Assembly (NCBI GenBank): GCA_002238485.1
Contig: MPMG01000002.1
Coordinates: 178,689-242,688, forward strand
DNA length: 64,000 bases
Reading direction: 5' to 3'
Source of the DNA: Chloroflexi bacterium bin20
Lineage (GTDB): Bacteria; Chloroflexota; Anaerolineae; Aggregatilineales; Phototrophicaceae
The notes beneath the pieces are model-generated. The model had not been told where the DNA came from. It saw only the letters and a list, made by a program, of their open reading frames with translations, and did not search any database. A program made the position numbers and the translations under genes. Below are positions 42,603 to 50,759 of this stretch, piece by piece (the first letter of the stretch is position 1; each line of letters begins with the position of its first letter).

Positions 42603-42656
42603 GCATCTCACTCTCGACGACAATCGCAGCTGGCTGGCGGACGCCACAGGACCAGA

Positions 42657-43577
42657 ATGCTCGACGCGCTACAACTACCTTACCGCTATTTCAGCCGGTT
42701 TATCAATCACAAAAAAGTCGTGCCGGCTGTCTTCCTGGCGCCTTTTCTTATCATCTTTCTGGTTTTCAAGGTTTATCCCGTCATTCTGGCGATCATCATG
42801 AGCTTCCAGGATTTCCAGGGCATCCGCAGCCAGGACTGGGTGGGCTTGACCAATTATGAAAATGTCTTTGAGTTGGTGCGCTTCAGCCAGGCGCTGAGCA
42901 ATACGACTATCTACACGATCGGCACGTTGCTGGTGTTGATCCCGCTGCCGCTGGTGCTGGCGGTGCTGCTGGATTCGGGGCGCGTCATCGCCAGCACGGT
43001 CTTTCGCGTGCTCATCTTTTTGCCGGCGCTGACATCGCTGGTGGTGGCGGGCACGGTCTTTCGGCTGATCTTGGCGAAGGACGGCTTCCTCAACTTGTTT
43101 TTGGAAAACTCGCTGGGCATGGAACGGCTGCGCTGGCTGGAAGTGGCCGAGATGGCGCTGCCTTCGCTGATATTGATCGCCACCTGGCGCTGGACAGGCA
43201 TGAATATCTTATACTTCAATTCGGGCTTGGTTAATGTGCCGCAAGAATTGTACGAAGCAGCGTCGATCGACGGCGCGAGCCCTTGGCAGATGTTCTGGCG
43301 CATCACCTTGCCTATGCTGCGCCCCACCACCTTCTTCGTGGTCGTGCTTTCTATCATCGGCGGCTATCAGGTCTTCGTGGAGCCATTCATTTTGTATGCA
43401 GGCGGCGCAGGACCGGGCGATGGCGGTTTGACCCTGGCGCTGTTGATATACCGCACTGCCTTCACGTCTTTCAATTTTGGCACGGCGGCGGCAATGGGCG
43501 TCATCCTGGCGCTGATCATCTTCGTCTTCTCGCTGATTCAATTCCGCTTCTTTGGCGTCTTTGGAAGGGGCGACTGA
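42657..43577 (+). CDS. Carbohydrate ABC permease, MalF/UgpA type
   Basis: 306 residues from ATG 42657, six helices (first: VVPAVFLAPFLIIFLVFKVYPVILA in part). EAA loop YEAASIDGASPWQMFWRI. Four bases before its partner permease. Confidence 0.92.
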   Translation: MLDALQLPYRYFSRFINHKKVVPAVFLAPFLIIFLVFKVYPVILAIIMSFQDFQGIRSQDWVGLTNYENVFELVRFSQALSNTTIYTIGTLLVLIPLPLVLAVLLDSGRVIASTVFRVLIFLPALTSLVVAGTVFRLILAKDGFLNLFLENSLGMERLRWLEVAEMALPSLILIATWRWTGMNILYFNSGLVNVPQELYEAASIDGASPWQMFWRITLPMLRPTTFFVVVLSIIGGYQVFVEPFILYAGGAGPGDGGLTLALLIYRTAFTSFNFGTAAAMGVILALIIFVFSLIQFRFFGVFGRGD

Positions 43578-43580
43578 GCT

Positions 43581-44453
43581 ATGGCAGCAAAAACTCAATA
43601 TATCAATCCGGGCAAACTGGGGGCGCGGCGACAGTCGAGCTTGTCCAAGTGGCTGCTCTTCGCGTTGTTTGTTTGCCTCGCGGTCGTCTATATGTTCCCG
43701 CTGTATTGGATGGTCATCAGTTCATTGCGTCCAGAAGGGCGCATTTTCGTCGACGCCATGGAACTTATCCCCAGCGCCCTGTCGCTGGATACCTACCGCC
43801 GCCTGTTTGAACAAGAACCATACGGCTTGTGGTTCATGAACTCGATAACGCAGACGGGCGGCTATGCGTTCATGGGCGTATTCTTGTGCACGACTGGCGG
43901 TTATGCCCTGGCCAAGTTCAATTTCCGCTATCGCAACCTGCTCTTCATTCTCATCCTCGTATCGCAGATGATCCCCTTTCATCTGCTCATCGTATCGCTC
44001 TTTTTGATGATCATTCAGTTGGGCATGGTGGAGACCTATCAGGGCGCCATCATCCCGCTGGCCGCTTCGCCCATCGGCATCTTTTTCATGCGCCAATATC
44101 TGCTGGCAATAGACGATGAGATGCTGAATGCCGCGCGAGTGGATGGCGCATCGGAGTATCAGATCTTCTGGCATATTGTGCTGCCCAATGCGCGTCCGGC
44201 GATCGCCACCCTGCTTATCCTGTTTTGCATCGAGTATTGGAATAATCTGCTCTGGCCGCTGATCGTCTTCCGCAAGCCAGAGAACTTCCCCCTGGCAGTC
44301 GGCATCAAGCGGCTCATCGACCAGTACCGCCAACAATACGACTTGACGATGGCTGGCTCGACCCTGGCCACCATCCCGGTCATCGTGCTGTTTTTCTTCT
44401 TGCGCCGCCAGATCATGGAAGGCTTGGCCACCACAGGCAGCGGCGTGAAATAG
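43581..44453 (+). CDS. Carbohydrate ABC permease, MalG/UgpE type
   Basis: 290 residues, six helices, EAA-loop LNAARVDGASEYQIFWHI and C-terminal EGLATTGSGVK. Partner of the gene at 42657; again no ATPase gene follows, the kinase starts four bases later. Confidence 0.92.
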   Translation: MAAKTQYINPGKLGARRQSSLSKWLLFALFVCLAVVYMFPLYWMVISSLRPEGRIFVDAMELIPSALSLDTYRRLFEQEPYGLWFMNSITQTGGYAFMGVFLCTTGGYALAKFNFRYRNLLFILILVSQMIPFHLLIVSLFLMIIQLGMVETYQGAIIPLAASPIGIFFMRQYLLAIDDEMLNAARVDGASEYQIFWHIVLPNARPAIATLLILFCIEYWNNLLWPLIVFRKPENFPLAVGIKRLIDQYRQQYDLTMAGSTLATIPVIVLFFFLRRQIMEGLATTGSGVK

Positions 44454-44457
44454 CGCC

Positions 44458-45942
44458 ATGCCTGACCATGTCGTCCTGGGCATTGACCTGGGCACGCAGG
44501 GGCTGAAAGTCATCGCCGTCCGCGCAGATGACGCGTCCATAATCGGCGAGGCATCGGCGTCTGTGCCCAACCTGACACCCGCGCCCGGCTGGCTGGAGCA
44601 GCAGCCCGATGGCTGGTGGCGCATGCTCTGCCAGTTGACGCGACAGTTGCTGCGCGAGCATGACATTGCGCCGATATCCGTAGCCGGCATCGGTCTGTCC
44701 GGGCACATGCACTCGATCTTGCCACTGCGCGCCGATGGCAGCATCGCTCACAATTGCATCGTCTGGGCGGATACACGCAGCCAGCCACAAGCGGGCAGCC
44801 TGGCTGCCAATCTGCAGAGCCAGCTGTGGAATCCGGCTATCGCGCCCTACAGCCTCGCCAAGCTGCTTTGGCTGCGCGAGCATCGACCCGCGGTCTATGA
44901 CGAAACGGCTGTCGCGCTCTTCCCGAAAGATTATCTGCGCTGGCGGCTGGTTGGCGCATTCGCCACCGATTATTCCGATGCCTCTGGCTCGCTGATGTGG
45001 GACTTCGCCGCCCGCCAATGGGACGAGTCGCTGCTGGCAGACCTGGACATTTCGCCGACGCTGCTGCCGCCTGCGGGCGATTCCTGCGCCCCCGGCGGGT
45101 CCTTGACGCCCGAAGCGGCTGCCGAGCTAGGCTTGCTGCCCAGCACGATCGTGGCGCATGGTGGCGGCGATGCGGCTTGCGCAGTGGTTGGCGCCGGCAT
45201 CCCAGCTGTCGATACGCTGCTCATCAATGCCGGGACAGCTGTGCAGGTGATTGAATTGATCGCCGAGCCGACCTCTTTTGATGCCAGGCGCGCGATCCGC
45301 TATTTGTTCGAGCTGGGTGTGGATAGTCGCTGCTTCGTCATCGGGGCATTGAACAGCGCCGGGCACTCGCTGGACTGGTGGCGGCGTCTGCTGGACCCCG
45401 CGCAAAGCCACGCCGACCTAGAAGCGCTGGCGGCAAAGGAGCCAGGCGGGGCGGATGCGCCGATCTTCTTGCCCTGGCTGCAAGGCACGGGCACGCCTTT
45501 CCTGCTGGATGGACCCTATGGCAGCTTCGTGCAGCTGTCCGCAACCGCAGACCAGCCCACCATGACCCGCGCAGTCTATGACGGCGTGGCCATGGGCATA
45601 CGACTGTGCGCCGAAGCCATGGTCGGCGAGGAAGCCCTGTCGACCAAGCGACTCCTCTTCACGGGCGGAGTCCCCAAGAGTCCTTTGATGCGGCAGATAT
45701 TGGCGGACGTCTTTGGCAGAGAAATCCGCTGCCGCTCTTTCTCCGATATGTCGGCATTGGGGGCGGCGGCGCACGCAGCGGTGGCTTGCGAATTGGCAGA
45801 AAATGCCCAAAGCTGGCTCGCCGACTTTGATTATGGCGAGATCCAACAGCCCGCCAGCGACTCACTCGCCGAGCCCTATCGCAGCGCCTATGATCGCTAC
45901 AAAATGTGGGCGGCGCGCATCACGGCGAACACAGGCGCTTAA
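44458..45942 (+). CDS. FGGY-family sugar kinase, xylulokinase-like
   Basis: 494 residues. Phosphate loop IDLGTQGLKVIAV, substrate block GLSGHMHSILPL, catalytic Asp region SDASGSLMWDFAARQW, adenosine motif LFTGGVPKSPLMRQILADV. The pattern is closest to xylulokinase. It phosphorylates the sugar delivered by the preceding importer. ATG lies four bases after the permease stop. Confidence 0.9.
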   Translation: MPDHVVLGIDLGTQGLKVIAVRADDASIIGEASASVPNLTPAPGWLEQQPDGWWRMLCQLTRQLLREHDIAPISVAGIGLSGHMHSILPLRADGSIAHNCIVWADTRSQPQAGSLAANLQSQLWNPAIAPYSLAKLLWLREHRPAVYDETAVALFPKDYLRWRLVGAFATDYSDASGSLMWDFAARQWDESLLADLDISPTLLPPAGDSCAPGGSLTPEAAAELGLLPSTIVAHGGGDAACAVVGAGIPAVDTLLINAGTAVQVIELIAEPTSFDARRAIRYLFELGVDSRCFVIGALNSAGHSLDWWRRLLDPAQSHADLEALAAKEPGGADAPIFLPWLQGTGTPFLLDGPYGSFVQLSATADQPTMTRAVYDGVAMGIRLCAEAMVGEEALSTKRLLFTGGVPKSPLMRQILADVFGREIRCRSFSDMSALGAAAHAAVACELAENAQSWLADFDYGEIQQPASDSLAEPYRSAYDRYKMWAARITANTGA

Positions 45943-46016
45943 GTCTCGGCTCGCGTATGGCGAATCTAGCCAGGCAAGTGTCGTCTCGCCCGTGCTATGG
46001 CACCCTTGACTTCGGC

Positions 46017-46493
46017 TTAGGTCCCACGAAATGCCCGTTCCAGCTCGGCGATGACCAGCTTCTTCATTTTCATGAAGGTCGCCATAACGCGCTCGACCGC
46101 GGCGGCATCATCGCTCGCCAGCATCTCGTGCAACTGGGTCGCCGAAATCTGCCAAGAGACGCCGAAGCGATCGGTCAGCCAGCCGCCTACACTTTCCGCG
46201 CCGCCATTGGTGGTCAAGATGTCCCAAAGTCGGTCGATCTCGGCTTGATCGTCACAGTTGATGCAGAGCGAAAAGGCGGCATTGGGTTTGAAGAATGAAT
46301 TGCCATTGACGATCGTGAATTGCTGCCCGGCCAGCTCAAAGTCTGCGAACATGATTTGCTCGGGCGCGCCTGGTCCAGCTTCGCCATAATGAACGATGTT
46401 TAGGACGCGAGAATCGGGCAAAAGCGATGTATAGAGTTCGAGCGCTTCTTCAATGCGCCCGTCAAACCAGAGATTGGCGACGATCTTCTGCAT
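46017..46493 (-). CDS. PhnB-like VOC-fold protein
   Basis: 158 residues matching the PhnB/3-demethylubiquinone methyltransferase-like glyoxalase family: ANLWFDGRIEEALELYTSLL, VNGNSFFKPNAAFSL, GWLTDRFGVSWQI. These are small dimeric proteins, mostly of unknown function. Three bases separate it from the cytidine deaminase gene. Confidence 0.88.
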   Translation of the reverse strand: MQKIVANLWFDGRIEEALELYTSLLPDSRVLNIVHYGEAGPGAPEQIMFADFELAGQQFTIVNGNSFFKPNAAFSLCINCDDQAEIDRLWDILTTNGGAESVGGWLTDRFGVSWQISATQLHEMLASDDAAAVERVMATFMKMKKLVIAELERAFRGT

Positions 46494-46496
46494 GGT

Positions 46497-46898
46497 CTAT
46501 TCCTTCATGTTGACTGGTCCAAATCCATGCGGCAGCAATTCATCCAGCATGGTGGTCAAGTGAATATTGCCATCCAGGTCGGTCAATATCACAGTCAGGG
46601 ATGGCGAAAATTCATAGAGCAGCTGGCGGCAGACCCCACATGGCGAGCCAGCGTCGCGAGTCGCCACAGCCACTGCCGTGAATTCGCGCTGTCCCTCACT
46701 GACCGCTTTGACCAGTGCCGTGCGTTCTGCGCAGATCGTGGGCGAAAACGAAGCGCTTTCTACATTGCAGCCAGTATAGAGCGTGCCGTCGCTAGCCAGC
46801 AGGGCAGCGCCAACAGCATAGCGGCTGTAGGGAATATAAGCGTGCTGGCTGGCGGCTATGGCCGCGGCGACAAGCTGCTGATCGCTGAAGGTTGCCAT
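46497..46898 (-). CDS. cdd: Cytidine deaminase
   Basis: 133 residues from MATFSDQQ (46898). Zinc/catalytic motifs TICAERTA (Cys and proton-shuttling Glu) and PCGVCRQ give the three Cys ligands of the homotetrameric type. VGAALLASDGTLYTGCNVESASF is diagnostic. Pyrimidine salvage: cytidine and deoxycytidine to uridines. Confidence 0.95.
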   Translation of the reverse strand: MATFSDQQLVAAAIAASQHAYIPYSRYAVGAALLASDGTLYTGCNVESASFSPTICAERTALVKAVSEGQREFTAVAVATRDAGSPCGVCRQLLYEFSPSLTVILTDLDGNIHLTTMLDELLPHGFGPVNMKE

Positions 46899-46920
46899 GG
46901 AGAGTTCCTCGCTATAGGTG

Positions 46921-48264
46921 TCACTTGGCGGCGGCTGTGTCGGCATTCGACGCACCGTTGATGGTCGCAGTTGGCAAGACCTTGCGCACCTTGACCTTGC
47001 GGATGCGATGCCCGTCAATAGACAGCACGGTCATGCTGAGAATGTCCGTATCAATCGTCTCGCCTGTCTGCGGCACGCGTCCCAGCGCCAGGTAGATATA
47101 ACCACCCAGCGTATCGGCAGCCGCCGTGTCAATGCCAACATCCAGCAACGTGTTCAGGTCGTCCAGGTCCATGCCGCCTTCAATGAGATAGCTGCCATCA
47201 CCCACCGCGACATACTCTTCTTCTTCGCCAAAATCGTATTCATCGCGGATATCGCCGATGATTTCTTCGATGAGGTTTTCGATTGTGACCAGGCCAGAAG
47301 TGCCTCCGTATTCATCGACCACGATCGCCAGATGCACATTCTTGGCTTGCATCTCCTTCAGCAAAACATCGGCGCGCTTGGTTTCTGGCACAAAATAGGT
47401 GGGGCGGATCAAATCGCGGATCTGTTGGCTGCGCAGGTCATCGCGGTTCTTCAGCAACGTCAATATATCTTTGGCGTTTAACAAGCCCAGCACATTGTCG
47501 ATGCTGTCTTCGTAGACGGGAATGCGCGAGAAACCAGTTTCTACAAAAGCCGCCAGCGCCGCCATGATGCTCTCGTTCACATCCAGCGCGACAATATCAA
47601 TGCGCGGCGTCATCAGTTCGCGAGCGCTGGTTTCGCCCAGTTGCAGCACGCTGGCGATCATGTCTTTCTCTTCGTCTTCAATGACACCGCCACTGTGGCT
47701 GGCGTTGACAATGGTCATGATCTCTTCTTCGGTAACCATGTTGACGAGCGGCTGACTGCCAAGGACGCGCGATATCAAGCGCACCAGCAGCAGCACCGTG
47801 GCGGTCAGTGGCGCAACCAAATTCAGCAGCAGTCGCATCGGCGCGATCGACAAAGGCAATAGCGCCTCGCCATAAGCCGAGCCAAGCGCCTCGGGCAGCA
47901 GATCGCCCAGCAGCAACGTCATGCCCGCGCCCAGCGCAATTGCCAAGCAAGCCCACAGCAAGTCCAGCGCTGGTTCGCCACTGACGAATCGCTCGACCAG
48001 CAGCAGCGTGAGCAGCACAGCAATCGCCATACGAGTCAATATGTGGGTAATGGTCACGCTCATGCTGAGGCGCAGAGGGTTTTCGTAAATCGCCAGGAAT
48101 CCCAGCGCTCGCGCATCGCCATCATCGGCGAGTTCCCGCATGGTCGCCCGACTGGCGCTTTGCAGAACCGCATGCAGCATACCGACAGCAGCATGCAACA
48201 GAAGCGTCAGCACAAGCAGAATCACGACAGCGCTAGCGTCCACGAATCGCTCGTCCTTGCGCAT
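46921..48264 (-). CDS. CNNM/CBS/CorC-HlyC membrane protein
   Basis: 447 residues starting at MRKDERFVDASAVV (48264). An N-terminal DUF21/CNNM membrane domain with four helices, then two CBS domains (LMTPRIDIVALDVNES; YFVPETKRADVLLKEM with VVDEYGGTSGLVTIENL) and a C-terminal CorC/HlyC domain (YLIEGGMDLDDLN). The family is linked to Mg2+/Co2+ efflux or magnesium homeostasis, though often named hemolysin. It precedes the cytidine deaminase gene by 22 bases, a common pairing. Confidence 0.92.
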   Translation of the reverse strand: MRKDERFVDASAVVILLVLTLLLHAAVGMLHAVLQSASRATMRELADDGDARALGFLAIYENPLRLSMSVTITHILTRMAIAVLLTLLLVERFVSGEPALDLLWACLAIALGAGMTLLLGDLLPEALGSAYGEALLPLSIAPMRLLLNLVAPLTATVLLLVRLISRVLGSQPLVNMVTEEEIMTIVNASHSGGVIEDEEKDMIASVLQLGETSARELMTPRIDIVALDVNESIMAALAAFVETGFSRIPVYEDSIDNVLGLLNAKDILTLLKNRDDLRSQQIRDLIRPTYFVPETKRADVLLKEMQAKNVHLAIVVDEYGGTSGLVTIENLIEEIIGDIRDEYDFGEEEEYVAVGDGSYLIEGGMDLDDLNTLLDVGIDTAAADTLGGYIYLALGRVPQTGETIDTDILSMTVLSIDGHRIRKVKVRKVLPTATINGASNADTAAAK

Positions 48265-48457
48265 TTGAACTGCCAAGCAAAATATGCCGGACCGGCGCTC
48301 GCGGGATCGGCTGGGCAGAATTGGCTATGTGCGTAGGACTCCGGGAGGGAGGCTCGGCTAAGTCGTCCACTGCTTTGTCGAAACTATATCAACACGCTGC
48401 CATGAGTATACCATATATCGGCGCAGTCGTCCAGTCCCCGGCGCGGGGGCTGTGGCT

Positions 48458-48748
48458 ATGGGCGTGGCTGTTGGCGGGCTGGCGGTCGGGCTGCTATTCG
48501 GCGCGCTGGTCTGCCTGGCTGTGGTGGCTGCATTTGAAAACGGCCGCATCGCCAGAAGCGCGCACGACCACGGCGGCTCCGACGACAGCGCAATAGCCGA
48601 GCAAGTCTTCCAGCTGGGCATCGACAACAAACACATCATCGAGGAACTGGACTACCTGCGCCGGCGCATCGACCAGCTGCAAGCGGAAGACACGATCACG
48701 CTGGCCGAATACCACGGCGTGCCGCGACACGATGACGAGTGCAGCTGA
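48458..48748 (+). CDS. Small single-pass membrane protein with coiled-coil tail
   Basis: 96 residues. One helix rich in Gly/Ala/Leu/Val (GVAVGGLAVGLLFGALVCLAVV... about 25 residues) is followed by a charged helical tail (HIIEELDYLRRRIDQLQAED) suited to a coiled coil. ATG 48458 is preferred over GTG 48452. A G/C hairpin (CCCCGGCGCGGGGG) covers the likely ribosome site, so translation may be restrained. No family recognised. Confidence 0.5.
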   Translation: MGVAVGGLAVGLLFGALVCLAVVAAFENGRIARSAHDHGGSDDSAIAEQVFQLGIDNKHIIEELDYLRRRIDQLQAEDTITLAEYHGVPRHDDECS

Positions 48749-48772
48749 CGCCAGGAAGCGACAGCGCGACCA

Positions 48773-49312
48773 TCATAGGCGCTTGCATCGTTTTTGCCCT
48801 TCCTCGTTCTGCGTGCATTGAACTGTCGTTTTCTCGCCAGAGACGGGGTTTGTATGAATTTGGGTGCCGGTCGCGTGGTCAAAGGAAATCGTATGGCCGG
48901 TCGGCAAGACGACGATGGTAGCGCCCTTCTCACTGATGGCGGTTGCTGTTGTCCCGTCAGGATAATGTGTTGTTATCGCGACATCGGCTACAACGAAATC
49001 CTTGGATGTTGGGAGCGGTTCGTTATTTCTTGGTGACGTTCCCCGTGGCGGGTCATCAATTGTCCTTGTTTTTGAGCTTGTTTGACCGATCCCATCAATT
49101 CTGCCGGCAAGCCAGCTCCGATTGTTGCGTGTCCAAGTAGTCCCATAGCGGTATACATACCAGCCAGCTGTCCAGTCGTCATCGGTAAAACAGAGACCAG
49201 ACCATCCATCAGCCGTTTTGAGGAAGCACATGTTGTCGATGTCATCGGCGCTGGCCAGGGACGAAGCGAAGGGCATCAAAAGACAGATTACCAGCAAGGC
49301 GCGCAGATTCAT
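48773..49312 (-). CDS. Secreted protein of unknown function
   Basis: 179 residues from ATG 49312 with AGGAAA upstream. The signal peptide MNLRALLVICLLMPFASSLA is clear and cleavage at SLASA-DD is likely. The mature part contains CFLKTADGWSGLCFTDDDW and WYVYRYGTTW, then a polar linker and a beta-rich end (TTHYPDGTTATAISEKG, TIVVLPTGHTISFDHATGTQ). Four Cys could form two disulfides. The gene is more A/T-rich than average. No domain recognised. Confidence 0.7.
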   Translation of the reverse strand: MNLRALLVICLLMPFASSLASADDIDNMCFLKTADGWSGLCFTDDDWTAGWYVYRYGTTWTRNNRSWLAGRIDGIGQTSSKTRTIDDPPRGTSPRNNEPLPTSKDFVVADVAITTHYPDGTTATAISEKGATIVVLPTGHTISFDHATGTQIHTNPVSGEKTTVQCTQNEEGQKRCKRL

Positions 49313-49445
49313 GATGATTTCCTTTCTAGTCGCGGCAAAGACTCGACCGGCTGGCAGCAAGAACAAGACCAGCGCGGCGATTATTGCCTTGAATGCGAAT
49401 GCGGATTGGAAATGAAACGCAGCGGAATTGTTACGCGATATTACA

Positions 49446-49462
49446 GGGGGGGGGGGGGGGGG
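49446..49462. repeat. Homopolymer of 17 G
   Basis: Uninterrupted G run 134 bases before the start of the secreted-protein gene at 49312, on its template-complement side. It is either a slippage-prone tract or a sequencing/assembly artefact. Confidence 0.9.
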
Positions 49463-49692
49463 TGCGCTTGCCAGCGTTCATCTTTGGATACGCCATTCTT
49501 GCCTGGAAGATGCCATGTGGGCAAGCGCTTGTCTTGGAACGCATAGATAAAATACCTATCTTATCGCATATTTTTCCATGATAGTGCCATTTTCTAACTT
49601 GTCAAGCATTTGCTAGAAAGAGGTTGTCTAGTTTCGTGTATGTGGGGCCGTTCCCCATCCTCCGACATGCGTAGAAATCCGCGCGCGCATTG

Positions 49693-49727
49693 CCTCCCTC
49701 CGACTTTTTGGGCGGACTGAGGGGGGC
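49693..49727. repeat. Palindromic G/C-rich repeat
   Basis: CCTCCCTCCGACTTTTTGGG followed by CGGACTGAGGGGGG, a member of the same family as 17369-17407. Confidence 0.6.
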
Positions 49728-49816
49728 TTAATCCAGTAACTTCGACACTCCCGCGCGGGGGACGAATCCTGCCCCATCCGCTACAATAGACACTGCGCTC
49801 TCTGTACTTGGCAACC

Positions 49817-50701
49817 ATGTCGAATGTCCGCACACTGCAGGAATACAAGGCTTTGGTGGCGCGGTATGTGCCGAAGCTTCCGCTGGATCGCGCGCGGCTG
49901 ATCCAAGGCGTCGGGCAATTCAACCAGGTGCTCTGCCTGGACGAACGCTGGATCCTGCGCTTCCCCAAGAGCGCTGCCGCTGCTGTCGGCCTGACGCGCG
50001 AGCTGGCGCTGCTGCCGCGCCTGGATGGTCGCCTGCCCTTGCCCATCCCAAAACCGCGATTTTCTGCCTGTGACCCGAAAAGCGGACAGTTGCTTTTCAT
50101 GGGATATGCCATGCTGCCCGGCGCTCCGCTGCTGCGCGACCGATTCGATTCTTTGCGTGGCGACACGCAGATCGTCGAGCAAATCGCGATAGACCTGGCC
50201 GGCTTTTTGCGCGACTTGCATGCCATTCCGCCCGGCGACTTGGCGCTGCCGTCAGTAGTGGAAAGTCCCCGCGAGGAATGGGCGCGCTTTTATGCAGCGA
50301 TTCGGGCGCAGCTATTTCCGTTCATGCGCTGTGATGCGCGATCCGCCACCGGTCGCAGTTTTGATAAAGCGCTTGCGGACAAGAGCTTGTGGCGCGGCGA
50401 GCCTTGCGTTGTTCACGGCGATTTTGGCACGGGCAATATCTTGTTTCATGTCGGGCTCATCAGTGGCATTATCGACTGGGGATTCTGCGGTCTGGGCGAT
50501 CCAGCGCAAGATCTGGGCGCGCTGCTGGCCAGCTATGGCGAGGCATTCGTGGCGCGCGTCTGTCGGCATTTCCCTGCGCTGGGCAAAGGTCTGGCGCGGG
50601 CGCGTTTCTATCGCCGACACTATGCGCTGCTGCAAGCGCTTTTTGCCTTGCGCGATGGCGACCAGGCCGAATTTGACGATGGCATCGCCGCTTATCGCTA
50701 G
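49817..50701 (+). CDS. Aminoglycoside-phosphotransferase-fold kinase
   Basis: 294 residues from ATG 49817. The kinase motifs are present: catalytic loop VVHGDFGTGNIL (H-x-D-x4-N) and metal motif IDWGFCGLGDPAQDLGAL. The N-terminal lobe has WILRFPKSAAAA. Such proteins phosphorylate aminoglycosides, macrolides, choline or small metabolites; resistance cannot be inferred without close similarity to a characterised enzyme. Confidence 0.88.
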   Translation: MSNVRTLQEYKALVARYVPKLPLDRARLIQGVGQFNQVLCLDERWILRFPKSAAAAVGLTRELALLPRLDGRLPLPIPKPRFSACDPKSGQLLFMGYAMLPGAPLLRDRFDSLRGDTQIVEQIAIDLAGFLRDLHAIPPGDLALPSVVESPREEWARFYAAIRAQLFPFMRCDARSATGRSFDKALADKSLWRGEPCVVHGDFGTGNILFHVGLISGIIDWGFCGLGDPAQDLGALLASYGEAFVARVCRHFPALGKGLARARFYRRHYALLQALFALRDGDQAEFDDGIAAYR

Positions 50702-50759
50702 GGCGCAATTATGATATACTTCGCTAGTAGAATCGTTTCGCGTAACCAGCGGTAAGAAT

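Larger units (their letters stand above)
49313..49816. other. 504-base non-coding region with G17 tract and repeats
   Basis: Between two divergent genes. It holds a run of 17 G at 49446-49462, an A/T-rich part (49540-49620), a palindromic repeat at 49693-49727 and a TACAAT at 49782 that may be the -10 for the phosphotransferase gene. I see no convincing gene in it; the 62-codon frame across the G tract owes its openness to poly-Gly. Confidence 0.6.

Noticed and set aside
49393-49581. 62-codon frame across the G17 tract
   Set aside because: Its openness depends on the poly-Gly run and the surrounding sequence has no ribosome site or protein features.
49817-50701. Antibiotic-resistance gene
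   Set aside because: The fold is that of aminoglycoside phosphotransferases, but it is shared by many metabolic kinases, and no close match to a resistance enzyme can be claimed from sequence reading alone.
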